Source: Shewanella corallii | GTDB taxonomy: Bacteria; Pseudomonadota; Gammaproteobacteria; Enterobacterales; Shewanellaceae | Reading direction: 5' to 3' | Assembly: GCF_023349125.1 (NCBI RefSeq) | Contig: NZ_JAKIKT010000002.1 | Location: forward strand, 496,001-560,000 | Length of the DNA: 64,000 nt | In this document: piece by piece, positions 36,404-45,366 of the stretch | Numbering within the stretch: the first letter of the stretch is position 1 | Layout of the letters: each line of letters starts with the position of its first letter | Position numbers and translations under genes: made by a program | The notes under the pieces: generated by a model | Told to the model about the DNA's origin: nothing | The model's database searches: none | The model's input: only the letters and a program-made list of their open reading frames with translations

Positions 36404-38149
36404 ATGCAAAACAAACTCTCGGGACCAACTCCCGGCGAACTGCTGTCGCAGGCTCAGAACAAATTAATTGAGAATCTGCAGGCTTCGGAAAAGCGCTATC
36501 AGGATCTGGTAGGGCACCTCAGAGATGTGGTGTTTCATCTGGATCTGGACCTGAAGTGGACCTTTTTAAACCAGGCCTGGTTCACTCTGACCGGGTTCAC
36601 TGTGGGTGAATCTCTTGGCCAGAAATTTGATCTTGGAGTTGAGCCCGAAGATGCAGCCAGGTGTTCCATGGGGTTTTCCGACCTGCTGTCAGGAATCAAA
36701 ACCCAGATCACTGAGGAGATCCGCTTCTACCACTCTGATGGCGACTGTCACGTATTCGAGTTATCAGCCAGAGCCGTCAAAGATGAAACAGGCCAATATG
36801 CCGGGTTTGCAGGCATACTGTCTGACATCACCGCCCGGGTGGAGGCTGAAAACAAGATCACCTTTATGGCCTACCATGACTCCCTGACAGGCGTTGCCAA
36901 CCGCAGACGGCTTATGGAGCATCTCAGTCGCGAACTTATGGGGCCAAGGCCCTCACCTGCCGCGCTCATCTACATAGATCTGGACAACTTCAAACAGGTC
37001 AATGATCACCATGGTCATGGGGTTGGTGATCAACTCCTTTGCGAGGTCAGTCAGGCTCTTGGTGAATACACACCCAACCAGTCAGATCTGGTCGCCAGAA
37101 TGGGAGGAGACGAATTTGTCATATTTCTTTCCAGTTTGGATCCCGACAACCCACATAGCCAGCTGATAGAAGTCACTGAGAATATTCGCAAGCGGCTGAA
37201 TAAACCCGTGCTGATGGGATATCTGAGCACTCAGATTACCAGCAGTATTGGCGTCGTCATGTTGGACAAGTCCGATATTCAATACTCAGAGATATTTAAA
37301 TTCGCCGATGCGGCTTTGTATTGCGCCAAACATACAGGTAAAAACCAGGTTCGCTTTTATGATGATGAACTTGAGCAAAGCGAACGTTTACGCCAAAAAC
37401 TTGAACAGGAACTGGCTGATGCCGTCCTTCGACAGGAATTTACACTCTACTTTCAGCCCCAGACAGACAAAACCGGCAAACAGATAACCAAAGCTGAAGT
37501 CCTGTTGCGTTGGCTTCATCCTCAAAAAGGGATCATGACTCCCAGAGATTTTGTTCCCCACCTGGAAGAGTATGGTTTAATTATTCCTGTGGGTAATTGG
37601 ATCCTTGAAGAGAGCTGTCGCCATCTTAAGAAGTGGCAGGAAGCGGGAAACAACGAGCTCTGCCTGTCGATCAATGTCAGTGCCAACCAGTTTAACCACC
37701 CCGATTTTCTTGAGTTCGTTGAACAATGTCTGCGTATCCATAACATCGACGGACACAAGCTCGAATTTGAGCTCACTGAAGGGATAGCGATTGCTGACGT
37801 ACCAGCAACTATCAATAAAATGAACACCCTGAAAAACCTGGGAATACGTATCGCCCTGGATGATTTTGGCACAGGTTACTCATCACTCTCATATTTAAAA
37901 CACCTGCCAATCAGCACTCTCAAAATCGACCGTTCTTTTGTGCAGGGCCTGCCCCACGATGGCTATGATGCTGCAATTGTAGAAACCACTATGGTGATGG
38001 CCCATCACCTTGGACTAACCGTGGTGGCAGAGGGTGTGGAAAATCGTATTCAACTCAACTTTCTGAAAAAACTGAATTGTCACTTATACCAGGGCTATCT
38101 CTTCCATAAGCCAATGGCAGAAGAGGAGTTCAGCAAACTGATCCTCTGA
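36404..38149 (+). CDS. PAS-GGDEF-EAL protein (c-di-GMP turnover)
   Basis: A 581-residue cytosolic signalling protein. PAS domain about residues 25-140 (DVVFHLDLDLKWTFLNQAWF); GGDEF domain 150-320 with intact GGDEF at 234-238 but the product-inhibition I-site RxxD replaced by NQSD; EAL domain 335-581 with EVL at 365-367, NVSANQF, ELTE, DDFGTG near 486-491 and VVAEGVEN, so phosphodiesterase residues appear intact. It may synthesise or degrade c-di-GMP or have one GTP-regulated half. It starts directly at the preceding stop, and a BLUF photoreceptor gene follows 63 bases later. Confidence 0.92.
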   Translation: MQNKLSGPTPGELLSQAQNKLIENLQASEKRYQDLVGHLRDVVFHLDLDLKWTFLNQAWFTLTGFTVGESLGQKFDLGVEPEDAARCSMGFSDLLSGIKTQITEEIRFYHSDGDCHVFELSARAVKDETGQYAGFAGILSDITARVEAENKITFMAYHDSLTGVANRRRLMEHLSRELMGPRPSPAALIYIDLDNFKQVNDHHGHGVGDQLLCEVSQALGEYTPNQSDLVARMGGDEFVIFLSSLDPDNPHSQLIEVTENIRKRLNKPVLMGYLSTQITSSIGVVMLDKSDIQYSEIFKFADAALYCAKHTGKNQVRFYDDELEQSERLRQKLEQELADAVLRQEFTLYFQPQTDKTGKQITKAEVLLRWLHPQKGIMTPRDFVPHLEEYGLIIPVGNWILEESCRHLKKWQEAGNNELCLSINVSANQFNHPDFLEFVEQCLRIHNIDGHKLEFELTEGIAIADVPATINKMNTLKNLGIRIALDDFGTGYSSLSYLKHLPISTLKIDRSFVQGLPHDGYDAAIVETTMVMAHHLGLTVVAEGVENRIQLNFLKKLNCHLYQGYLFHKPMAEEEFSKLIL

Positions 38150-38212
38150 GCCATATTCTAAGCGGCATGACTAAATTGCTTTAAGTAGAATTTAACGACA
38201 GGAATAGAAGCA

Positions 38213-38635
38213 ATGTCAGAACCTTTAATGCAGGTTGTCTATGTATCCTGCGCCACTAAACCCTTTACTGAGGGCGAACTGGAAAGTTTGCTGACCTCTG
38301 TCCGGTTTAACAACCAGCGCCTCGGAGTCACTGGTATGCTCCTGTATCGAGAAGGAGATTTTATCCAGGTGTTGGAAGGCCCCGAGACCACAGTCACTGA
38401 GTTGTTTCAAAGAATCCTGTCAGACGCGCGTCACTCAGGTGTATTTGAGCTGCTTAGCAAACCTATCAATCAGCGGGAATTTGGCGAATGGAGCATGGGC
38501 TTTCGACGCATCGACCAGCAGCATATTCCCGGATATACCAAAATGATGAACAACCCGGATGATCAGCAACTTAAAGTGGAAACAGCCAGTCAGGCGCTGG
38601 CACTGATGCGCAACTTTGCCAGCATGAAGGGTTAA
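38213..38635 (+). CDS. BLUF-domain blue-light photoreceptor
   Basis: A 140-residue single-domain BLUF protein that should bind FAD. All photocycle residues sit at the AppA spacing: Tyr10 (VVYVSCA), Asn34 (FNNQRLGVTGMLL), Gln52 (FIQVLEG), Trp93 and Met95 (EWSMGFR). No output domain is fused, so signalling must go to a partner; stand-alone BLUF proteins such as PapB of Rhodopseudomonas are known to act on EAL proteins. The PAS-GGDEF-EAL gene just upstream is the obvious candidate. A short C-terminal helical extension (TASQALALMRNFASMKG) may be the docking part. Confidence 0.92.
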   Translation: MSEPLMQVVYVSCATKPFTEGELESLLTSVRFNNQRLGVTGMLLYREGDFIQVLEGPETTVTELFQRILSDARHSGVFELLSKPINQREFGEWSMGFRRIDQQHIPGYTKMMNNPDDQQLKVETASQALALMRNFASMKG

Positions 38636-38798
38636 GTCACTGCAATTGCTGCCCACGGCTCGTTAAGTCACATGCACAGCAGTTATAAACCACATCGCGA
38701 TTCCTTTAAGCGATAAGCGGTCAGAGCCTGTTATCACACCGCCAAAAAGTGTAATATCCCCTCCTTATGTCCAATCTCTACAGGGTACGGCTGAGGCC

Positions 38799-39263
38799 AT
38801 GAGCCAGGCTATTTTTCATCTACTGCCAGCAGAGCAAACCATGTCCGTCATTGAGCGACTGACACTGACAGCCTGTCAGCTGGCCAGTCAGCACTACCGT
38901 CAGGGCAATGAGGTCTATATCCACTGTCAGGACAAGACTCAGGCGTATGCGATTGATGAACAACTGTGGCAATTTGATGCCAACAGTTTTGTACCCCATA
39001 ACCTTAAGGGCGAAGGCCCTATGACCGGCGCACCGGTGGAGATCGGCTTTGACCGAATCGGCCCCAATAAAAAGCGCGCGGTTCTGATTAATCTTGCAGA
39101 CCAAAGCCCCGCATTTGCGGTAAACTTTGGCCAAATTGTCGATTTCGTTGCCAGTGACAACGCCCACAAGGCGATTGCACGTGAACGCTACAAGCAATAC
39201 CGGACCATGGGCATCGCCCTCAGTACCCGGGATCTGGCAACCGAGCCTCTTAATTTAGTTTGA
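38799..39263 (+). CDS. holC: HolC, DNA polymerase III chi subunit
   Basis: A 154-residue replisome accessory protein that links the clamp loader (via psi) to SSB. The family start is seen in AIFHLLPAEQ and the conserved middle in YIHCQDKTQAYAIDEQLWQF, with DSFVPHNL-like NSFVPHNLKGEGP. Length fits (E. coli 147). valS follows after 15 bases, as in other gammaproteobacteria. Confidence 0.9.
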   Translation: MSQAIFHLLPAEQTMSVIERLTLTACQLASQHYRQGNEVYIHCQDKTQAYAIDEQLWQFDANSFVPHNLKGEGPMTGAPVEIGFDRIGPNKKRAVLINLADQSPAFAVNFGQIVDFVASDNAHKAIARERYKQYRTMGIALSTRDLATEPLNLV

Positions 39264-39278
39264 GAAACGTAAGCTCCC

Positions 39279-42140
39279 ATGGAAAAAACATACAACCCGC
39301 AGTCTATTGAACAGGCTCTCTACCAGGTTTGGGAAGAGAAAGGCTATTTCAAACCCCACGGTGACCAGAGCAATGGCAACTATTGCATCATGATCCCGCC
39401 ACCAAACGTCACCGGCAGCCTGCACATGGGACACGCCTTCCAGGACACCATCATGGACACCCTGATCCGCTACCAGCGTATGAAGGGCAAGAACACCCTG
39501 TGGCAGGTTGGTACCGACCACGCGGGTATCGCTACCCAGATGCTGGTTGAGCGTAAGCTGGAAGCCGAAGAAGGCAAGAACCGTCATGATCTGGGCCGTG
39601 ATGCCTTTATGGACAAGGTGTGGGACTGGAAAGCACAGTCCGGTGGCACCATCACCCGTCAGATGCGTCGTCTGGGCGCCTCAGTAGACTGGGACCGCGA
39701 GCGTTTCACCATGGACGAAGGCCTGTCTGCTGCTGTGCAGGAAGTGTTTGTTCGTCTGTATGAAGATGACCTGATCTACCGTGGCAAGCGCCTGGTTAAC
39801 TGGGATCCTAAGCTGCACACCGCAATTTCCGATCTGGAAGTGGAAAACAAAGAGAAGCAGGGCCACATGTGGCACTTCCGTTATCCACTGGCTGACGGCG
39901 CCCTGACCGCCGATGGTAAAGATTACCTAGTGGTGGCGACTACCCGTCCTGAAACCATGCTGGGTGACAGCGCGGTTGCCGTACACCCTGATGATGAGCG
40001 TTACCAGTCACTGATCGGTAAAGAGATCATTCTGCCTATCGTTAACCGCCGTATCCCGGTTGTGGCCGACGATTATGTTGACATGGAATTCGGTACCGGC
40101 TGCGTGAAAATCACCCCGGCTCACGACTTCAATGACTATGAAGTAGGTAAGCGTCACGCCCTGCCAATGTTCAACATCATGACACTGGACGCCGCTATCC
40201 GCGCGACTGCTGAAGTGGTTAACACAGATGGCACCATCAACAACGAGCTGGATGCCAGCCTGCCAGAGCGCTATGCCGGTATGGACAGATTCAAAGCCCG
40301 TGACGCTGTGGTTACTGAGTTTGAAACTCTGGGTCTGCTGGAAAAAATTGATCCTCACGGACTGAAGGTGCCTTATGGCGACCGTTCCGGCGTGGTGATT
40401 GAGCCACTGCTGACTGACCAGTGGTACGTGGCTGTTAAGCCAATGGCCAAGACGGCGATTGAAGCTGTTGAAAACGGTGATATCAAGTTCGTACCTCAAC
40501 AGTACGAAAACATGTACTTCTCCTGGATGCGTGATATTCAGGACTGGTGTATCTCCCGTCAGCTGTGGTGGGGTCACCGTATCCCTGCATGGTACGACGA
40601 AGCAGGCAAGGTATATGTAGGCCGCGATGAAGCCGAAGTACGAGCCAAACATAAGCTGGGCGCGGACGTTACGCTGCGTCAGGACGATGACGTACTGGAT
40701 ACCTGGTTCTCTTCTGCACTGTGGACCTTCTCCACCCTGGGCTGGCCAGAAAACACTGAAGATCTGAAGACCTTCCACCCAACCGACGTGTTGGTGACAG
40801 GTTTCGACATCATCTTCTTCTGGGTTGCCCGTATGATCATGATGACCATGCACTTCATCAAAGATGAAGACGGCAAGCCTCAGGTGCCATTCAAGACAGT
40901 TTATGTGACCGGTCTTATCCGTGATGAACAGGGCAACAAGATGTCCAAGTCCAAGGGTAACGTACTGGATCCATTGGATATGATTGACGGTATCGATCTG
41001 GAATCTCTGGTTCAGAAGCGTACCGGCAACATGATGCAGCCTCAGCTGGCCGCCAAGATTGAAAAGAGCACCCGCAAAGAGTTCGCCGAAGGCATTGAAG
41101 CCCACGGTACCGATGCGCTGCGCTTTACGCTGGCAGCCATGGCCTCTACTGGCCGTGACATCAACTGGGACATGAAGCGTCTGGACGGTTACCGCAGCTT
41201 CTGTAACAAGTTGTGGAACGCCTCTCGCTATGTGTTGATGAACACGGAAGAGCAGGATTGCGGACAGAACGGCGGCGAGATGGAGCTGTCTCTGGCCGAT
41301 CGCTGGATTACCGGTCTGTTCAACGAAACCGTTAAGACCTTCGATGACCATATCGCCGCTTACCGTTTCGATCTGGCTGCCAACACTCTGTACGAGTTCA
41401 CCTGGAACCAGTTCTGTGACTGGTACCTGGAGCTGACCAAGCCGGTATTGAACAATGGCACTGAAGCTCAGTTGCGTGGCACACGTCATACTCTGGTCAC
41501 CATTCTGGAGCAGCTGCAGCGCCTGATGCACCCTCTGATGCCATACATCACAGAGACCATCTGGCACCGCGTTAAACCACTGGCCGGTGTTGAAGGTGAA
41601 ACCCTGATGCTGATGGGCTTCCCAGAATTTGATGCTGCCAAGGTTGACGCTCAGACAATGGAAGATCTGGAATGGGTGAAGAAGGTGATCGTTGCGGTAC
41701 GTAACATCCGCGCCGAACTGAACATCGCCCCATCCAAGCCTCTGTCTGCCCTGCTGCGTAACGTTAGCGAACAGGACAAGGCCCGTATTGAAGCCAACCA
41801 GGCCTTCTTTACCTCTCTGGCCAAGCTGGAGTCCATGACCATTCTGGCTGACGGTGACACTGCACCTATGTCGACCACTCAGCTGGTAGGCGAGATGGAG
41901 CTGCTGATCCCTATGGCAGGTCTGATTGACGTGGCCGCCGAGATGGCCCGTATCGACAAGCAGCTGGAGAAGCTGGCTCAGGATGCCAAGCGCATCGAAG
42001 GCAAGCTGTCCAACGAGGGCTTCGTGGCCAAGGCTCCTGCCGCGGTTATCGACAAAGAACGCGCCAAGCTGGCGGAGTTCACCCGTGATATGGATAAGCT
42101 GAACGAGCAGAAAGCCGAACTGGCCAAGCTGGAAGGCTAA
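39279..42140 (+). CDS. valS: ValS, valyl-tRNA synthetase
   Basis: A 953-residue class I synthetase. HIGH motif in [14 protein letters not shown] (His-Met-Gly-His), KMSKS in [14 protein letters not shown], the CP1 editing domain in between ([31 protein letters not shown]), an anticodon-binding helical domain and the C-terminal coiled coil ([20 protein letters not shown] onward) typical of ValRS. Strong codon bias fits a highly expressed gene. Operon with holC; strong terminator after the stop. Confidence 0.97.
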   Translation: MEKTYNPQSIEQALYQVWEEKGYFKPHGDQSNGNYCIMIPPPNVTGSLHMGHAFQDTIMDTLIRYQRMKGKNTLWQVGTDHAGIATQMLVERKLEAEEGKNRHDLGRDAFMDKVWDWKAQSGGTITRQMRRLGASVDWDRERFTMDEGLSAAVQEVFVRLYEDDLIYRGKRLVNWDPKLHTAISDLEVENKEKQGHMWHFRYPLADGALTADGKDYLVVATTRPETMLGDSAVAVHPDDERYQSLIGKEIILPIVNRRIPVVADDYVDMEFGTGCVKITPAHDFNDYEVGKRHALPMFNIMTLDAAIRATAEVVNTDGTINNELDASLPERYAGMDRFKARDAVVTEFETLGLLEKIDPHGLKVPYGDRSGVVIEPLLTDQWYVAVKPMAKTAIEAVENGDIKFVPQQYENMYFSWMRDIQDWCISRQLWWGHRIPAWYDEAGKVYVGRDEAEVRAKHKLGADVTLRQDDDVLDTWFSSALWTFSTLGWPENTEDLKTFHPTDVLVTGFDIIFFWVARMIMMTMHFIKDEDGKPQVPFKTVYVTGLIRDEQGNKMSKSKGNVLDPLDMIDGIDLESLVQKRTGNMMQPQLAAKIEKSTRKEFAEGIEAHGTDALRFTLAAMASTGRDINWDMKRLDGYRSFCNKLWNASRYVLMNTEEQDCGQNGGEMELSLADRWITGLFNETVKTFDDHIAAYRFDLAANTLYEFTWNQFCDWYLELTKPVLNNGTEAQLRGTRHTLVTILEQLQRLMHPLMPYITETIWHRVKPLAGVEGETLMLMGFPEFDAAKVDAQTMEDLEWVKKVIVAVRNIRAELNIAPSKPLSALLRNVSEQDKARIEANQAFFTSLAKLESMTILADGDTAPMSTTQLVGEMELLIPMAGLIDVAAEMARIDKQLEKLAQDAKRIEGKLSNEGFVAKAPAAVIDKERAKLAEFTRDMDKLNEQKAELAKLEG

Positions 42141-42154
42141 TCAAAATCCAAGTC

Positions 42155-42183
42155 AAAAAGGTCGCCTGCGGGCGACCTTTTTT
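42155..42183 (+). terminator. valS terminator
   Basis: AAAAAGGTCGCC, loop TGCG, GGCGACC then six T, 15 bases after the stop. Confidence 0.9.
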
Positions 42184-42477
42184 ATAGCTGGATGCAAACA
42201 TGTGTTCAAATTTACGCCAACAGCTGCAGTTGGCAACTTCCCCTACCAATTACCTGTAAAAAACAAGTCTATCGCAGGAGTGCAAAACTTCTGTAAACAC
42301 CTCACTATCTCAGGAAACACCAACAAACAGGTGTTAGCACAGATAACCAAGCGTTAAACCACAAGCAGCGCAATTTCAATGACTTTAATCAATAAAACCA
42401 TATTTTCGGCGTGACTAATTTCTCAATTCAGGGCAATATTTGCGCCAGCTTAAATAGGCATGACTGAGACTGAGTAG
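42184..42477. promoter_or_regulatory. ndh upstream region with FNR-like site
   Basis: This 294-base gap holds no gene. ATGAC-TTTA-ATCAA at 42379-42392 matches the FNR/EtrA consensus TTGAT-N4-ATCAA at 8 of 10 positions. AACACC / GGTGTT (42316-42321 with 42330-42335) is a small hairpin. In E. coli ndh is repressed by FNR under anaerobiosis, so the site makes sense, but it is inferred. Confidence 0.4.
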
Positions 42478-43779
42478 ATGACGACCAAACTCCCCCGGAT
42501 TGTAATTGTAGGTGGTGGCGCGGGTGGCCTGGAACTGGCAACCCAGCTTGGACATAAACTGGGCAAAAAAGGCAAAGCCGAGATCTTGCTGGTCGACCGC
42601 TCCCGGAGCCACATATGGAAGCCTTTGCTGCACGAAGTAGCAACGGGTTCGCTGGATTCAGATTTGGATGGTGTCGTTTACTCTGTTCATGCAGTAAAGC
42701 ACGGCTATCAATTTGAGCTGGGCGAATTTTGCGGCTTAAACACTCAGGCCCAGACTATTACGCTGTCAGAACGCTTTGATCACGAAGGCCGCCAGCTCCT
42801 GCCCCAAAGAGAGATCCATTACGACAAGCTGGTTTTGGCTATCGGTGCAGTCAGCAATGACTTTAATACCCAAGGTGTTAAGCAGCATTGTCATTTCCTG
42901 GATACTCACAAGCAAGCGCAGGAGTTCCATGTAGAGCTGCTGGACAACTTTACCCGCATGCACCAGTCAGACTCTCAACAGGCGTTGAATATCGCCATTG
43001 TCGGTGCAGGAGCAACCGGAGTTGAGCTGTCTGCAGAACTGTACCATGTTGCCGAGCTACTGAAAGGCTATGGCCTTGGCAAAATGACCAGAGATAAGCT
43101 GAAAATCTCCCTGATTGAAGCCGGTCCACGTATTTTGCCTGCGCTGCCAGAGCGCCTCTCTGCCTCAGCCCGTAAAGAGCTGAGTCTGCTGGGTGTCGAA
43201 GTGATGGAAAATACCCGCATCAGTGAGGCGACAGCCGAGGGGTTTGTCACCAGCGAAGGTCAACTGATTAGAGCAGACATGATGTTATGGGCTGCTGGCG
43301 TAAAAGCTCCGGATATCCTGACTCAGATAGAAGGTATCGAGCTGAATCGTGCCAATCAAATTCTGGTGGATACCCAGCTGAAGATGAAAGGCAGTGATAA
43401 CGTGTTTGTATTGGGCGACTGTTGTGGCTTTATGCAGGAAAACGGTCAGTGGGTTCCGCCAAGAGCTCAATCAGCCCATCAGATGGCGCAGCTGCTGGAG
43501 CACAATATTCCTGCTGAGCTCAATGGCAAACCACTGAAGAGCTATCACTACCATGACCATGGCTCTCTGGTGAACCTGTCACGTTACAGCACAGTTGGCA
43601 GCCTGATGGGTAACCTGAGCAAGAACAGCATGTTTATTGAAGGCAAAATTGCTCGCTTGATGTACATCTCCCTGTATCGTATGCACCAGTTGGCGATTCA
43701 TGGTTATGCACGAAGTTTCGCCCTGTTTATTGCAGAGCGATTGCTCAAAGCGGTTCGCCCCCGCATGAAGCTGCATTGA
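42478..43779 (+). CDS. ndh: Ndh, type II NADH:quinone oxidoreductase
   Basis: A 433-residue peripheral inner-membrane flavoprotein that passes electrons from NADH to quinone without pumping protons. FAD site VGGGAGGLEL (residues ~10-19), NADH site VGAGATGVELSAEL (~173-186), quinone-site segment GDCCGFMQENGQWVPPRAQS, and a C-terminal amphipathic region with IARLMYISLYRMHQL that docks to the membrane. Length equals E. coli Ndh (434). Monocistronic. Confidence 0.94.
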   Translation: MTTKLPRIVIVGGGAGGLELATQLGHKLGKKGKAEILLVDRSRSHIWKPLLHEVATGSLDSDLDGVVYSVHAVKHGYQFELGEFCGLNTQAQTITLSERFDHEGRQLLPQREIHYDKLVLAIGAVSNDFNTQGVKQHCHFLDTHKQAQEFHVELLDNFTRMHQSDSQQALNIAIVGAGATGVELSAELYHVAELLKGYGLGKMTRDKLKISLIEAGPRILPALPERLSASARKELSLLGVEVMENTRISEATAEGFVTSEGQLIRADMMLWAAGVKAPDILTQIEGIELNRANQILVDTQLKMKGSDNVFVLGDCCGFMQENGQWVPPRAQSAHQMAQLLEHNIPAELNGKPLKSYHYHDHGSLVNLSRYSTVGSLMGNLSKNSMFIEGKIARLMYISLYRMHQLAIHGYARSFALFIAERLLKAVRPRMKLH

Positions 43780-43800
43780 TGCCGACAGTAATCAGAGATA

Positions 43801-43830
43801 AAAAAACAGGTGGCCATGGCCACCTGTTTT
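43801..43830. terminator. bidirectional terminator, ndh / DUF3016 gene
   Basis: AAAACAGGTGGCC paired with GGCCACCTGTTTT: a perfect palindrome between convergent genes. Confidence 0.87.
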
Positions 43831-43854
43831 GTCTTGTATTGTCTGAAATACGGC

Positions 43855-44409
43855 TTACTTATTTGCCAGCGCAGGCTCAATGGTCTCTTTAAACCACTTG
43901 GTCAGAATTCGGCGCTCGTAAGGGAAAGGATCGCTGGTAATAGGCTGAATGCCGAACAGGAAGCTCATATCATTGATGTTCTCACTGCCCTGCTTCACGA
44001 CTCTGCCATTTTGCTTGAGCACATAATCAAAGGCGATACGTGGAGGATAAAGATCCGATACCACGCGCACATCGTCAGGACCGGCACCAAATGTAGGTTG
44101 AACATCGCCCGCCAGATCCACATTGGTCACCATCAAATCCAGCTGCATATCTTTGCCAAGATGCTCATTGGCCTCCTGGCCGAGTTCATCAGTCAGCTCG
44201 GTGAACAGATACTTTTCAAACTTGGATTGCAACCAAACAGTAGATTCGATGTCACTGTATTTTGCCGGATCCTTCCAGACAATATAGACATTACCGTCAC
44301 GGGTGAGAAAGTTTTCGACCGGGGCATCTTTGCCATTGTCAGAAGTAGAAGTACAACCGCCAACTGCAGCGGCTAAAACAAGACTCGACAGCACATATCT
44401 ATATTTCAT
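43855..44409 (-). CDS. DUF3016-like lipoprotein
   Basis: A 184-residue lipoprotein (lipobox VGGC). The mature part contains YIVWKDPAKYSDIESTVWLQ and LQLDLMVTNVDLAGDVQPTF, the pattern of the DUF3016 family (putative periplasmic proteins). AAGGAG seven bases before the ATG at 44409 rejects the longer N-terminus. The ubiT stop lies 233 bases upstream, with a 10-bp inverted repeat between, so it probably has its own promoter. Function unknown. Confidence 0.75.
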   Translation of the reverse strand: MKYRYVLSSLVLAAAVGGCTSTSDNGKDAPVENFLTRDGNVYIVWKDPAKYSDIESTVWLQSKFEKYLFTELTDELGQEANEHLGKDMQLDLMVTNVDLAGDVQPTFGAGPDDVRVVSDLYPPRIAFDYVLKQNGRVVKQGSENINDMSFLFGIQPITSDPFPYERRILTKWFKETIEPALANK

Positions 44410-44523
44410 TTTTAGCTCCTTAAGCCAAATATTCACATAACCACATGCAAAGTGTCAGGAGTAAGCTCACTCAAATTTGATCACTTTTCAAGCAGTTTTA
44501 AGGCGAATATACCACTTAAAGAG

Positions 44524-44579
44524 TAAGGTTAAGCCGATAAATTCACTATATTTAAAAGACTTAACCTTAAACACCAGCA
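44524..44579. repeat. perfect 10-bp inverted repeat
   Basis: TAAGGTTAAG (44524-44533) and CTTAACCTTA (44570-44579) are exact reverse complements separated by 36 A/T-rich bases, upstream of the DUF3016 gene. It could be an operator pair or a cruciform/RNA stem. Nothing else is seen in this 233-base gap. Confidence 0.6.
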
Positions 44580-44642
44580 GATAACAAAATTTCAGCAGTT
44601 CATCAAATGAATTTGTCGATAATTTTGAATATACATTAATGC

Positions 44643-45173
44643 CTAATGCACTGGTGTGGCTTCCGGTCCCGCAGCAAGTTGCTGCAGCTGCTGCAACGTA
44701 ATGGCCAACTTCTGTACCGACACCCGCACCGGCGCAGGCAGAGCATCAAACTCAACGCTCAACAGCAGGTTCTTCACTTCAAGACCCAGCTCAGTGTCCC
44801 CTTCAATACTCAGGCGGCGCTGGAAGAACAAGGTGTCGGGATCTTCTTTACCGGCGACGACCAACAGCAACTCCTGAGACGGTGCCCGAAAACACACTTC
44901 AGCAGCGGAAGCTTCGAAAGGTGAGATATGCCAGCCACGGTCATAGCTGACCAGAAATTCCAGTTGCAGATCGGAAATCTGAATCGCCACCTGTCGGCCA
45001 GCCAAAAACTCCAGTTCGCCATCCTTTTCCTGTTCGGCCAGCACCTGCTGCAGCATCTGCCTAATCAACTGTGATTTGACCGCAAAAGGTACCAATGCCA
45101 GAGGTTTGGCCGCCAGCTTCGGCGCCCACTCAAGAAATCGTTTCGCCACTCCGGCCTTTAGCCCTGTCGCCAT
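44643..45173 (-). CDS. ubiT: UbiT (YhbT), SCP2-domain accessory factor for anaerobic ubiquinone synthesis
   Basis: A 176-residue SCP2/sterol-carrier-like protein (E. coli YhbT 174). The N-terminal helix (LAAKPLALVPFAVKSQLIRQ) precedes the SCP2 domain (AIQISDLQLEFLVSYDRGWH ... LLLVVAGKEDPDTLFFQRRL). In E. coli UbiT binds polyprenyl intermediates and is needed for O2-independent ubiquinone synthesis together with UbiU and UbiV. It is divergent from ubiU-ubiV across 193 bases, the same arrangement as yhbT/yhbUV. Confidence 0.92.
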   Translation of the reverse strand: MATGLKAGVAKRFLEWAPKLAAKPLALVPFAVKSQLIRQMLQQVLAEQEKDGELEFLAGRQVAIQISDLQLEFLVSYDRGWHISPFEASAAEVCFRAPSQELLLVVAGKEDPDTLFFQRRLSIEGDTELGLEVKNLLLSVEFDALPAPVRVSVQKLAITLQQLQQLAAGPEATPVH

Positions 45174-45251
45174 AAATATCTATCCCTTATTTCTAATCGT
45201 ATGATTTAAATACAGATCAGAGAATTCTAACTGAGCTTTCAAAGCCGAAAC

Positions 45252-45265
45252 CTGTTTTACGTCAA
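45252..45265. promoter_or_regulatory. FNR-like site between ubiT and ubiU
   Basis: CTGTT-TTAC-GTCAA matches 7 of 10 conserved positions of TTGAT-N4-ATCAA. Anaerobic control of ubiTUV by FNR is known in E. coli; here it is a weak sequence match in the right place. Confidence 0.35.
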
Positions 45266-45366
45266 TTCCTGAATCACAAAACCCCCCTACACTCGGACAG
45301 CAATCACAGAATCACAATTGTTGATGTGGTCTTGGTACAAACTATGACCACAGGGAGTTACACCTT

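Noticed and set aside
27838..38798. genomic island or prophage between pepA and holC
   Set aside because: No integrase, transposase, tRNA target, phage gene or flanking repeat is visible; kept only as a synteny break.
40008..41567. 519-codon open frame antisense to valS
   Set aside because: It lies wholly inside a gene with strong codon bias; its translation is rich in His/Gln/Val runs, lacks a ribosome-binding site and resembles no family. Long antisense frames are expected in such genes.
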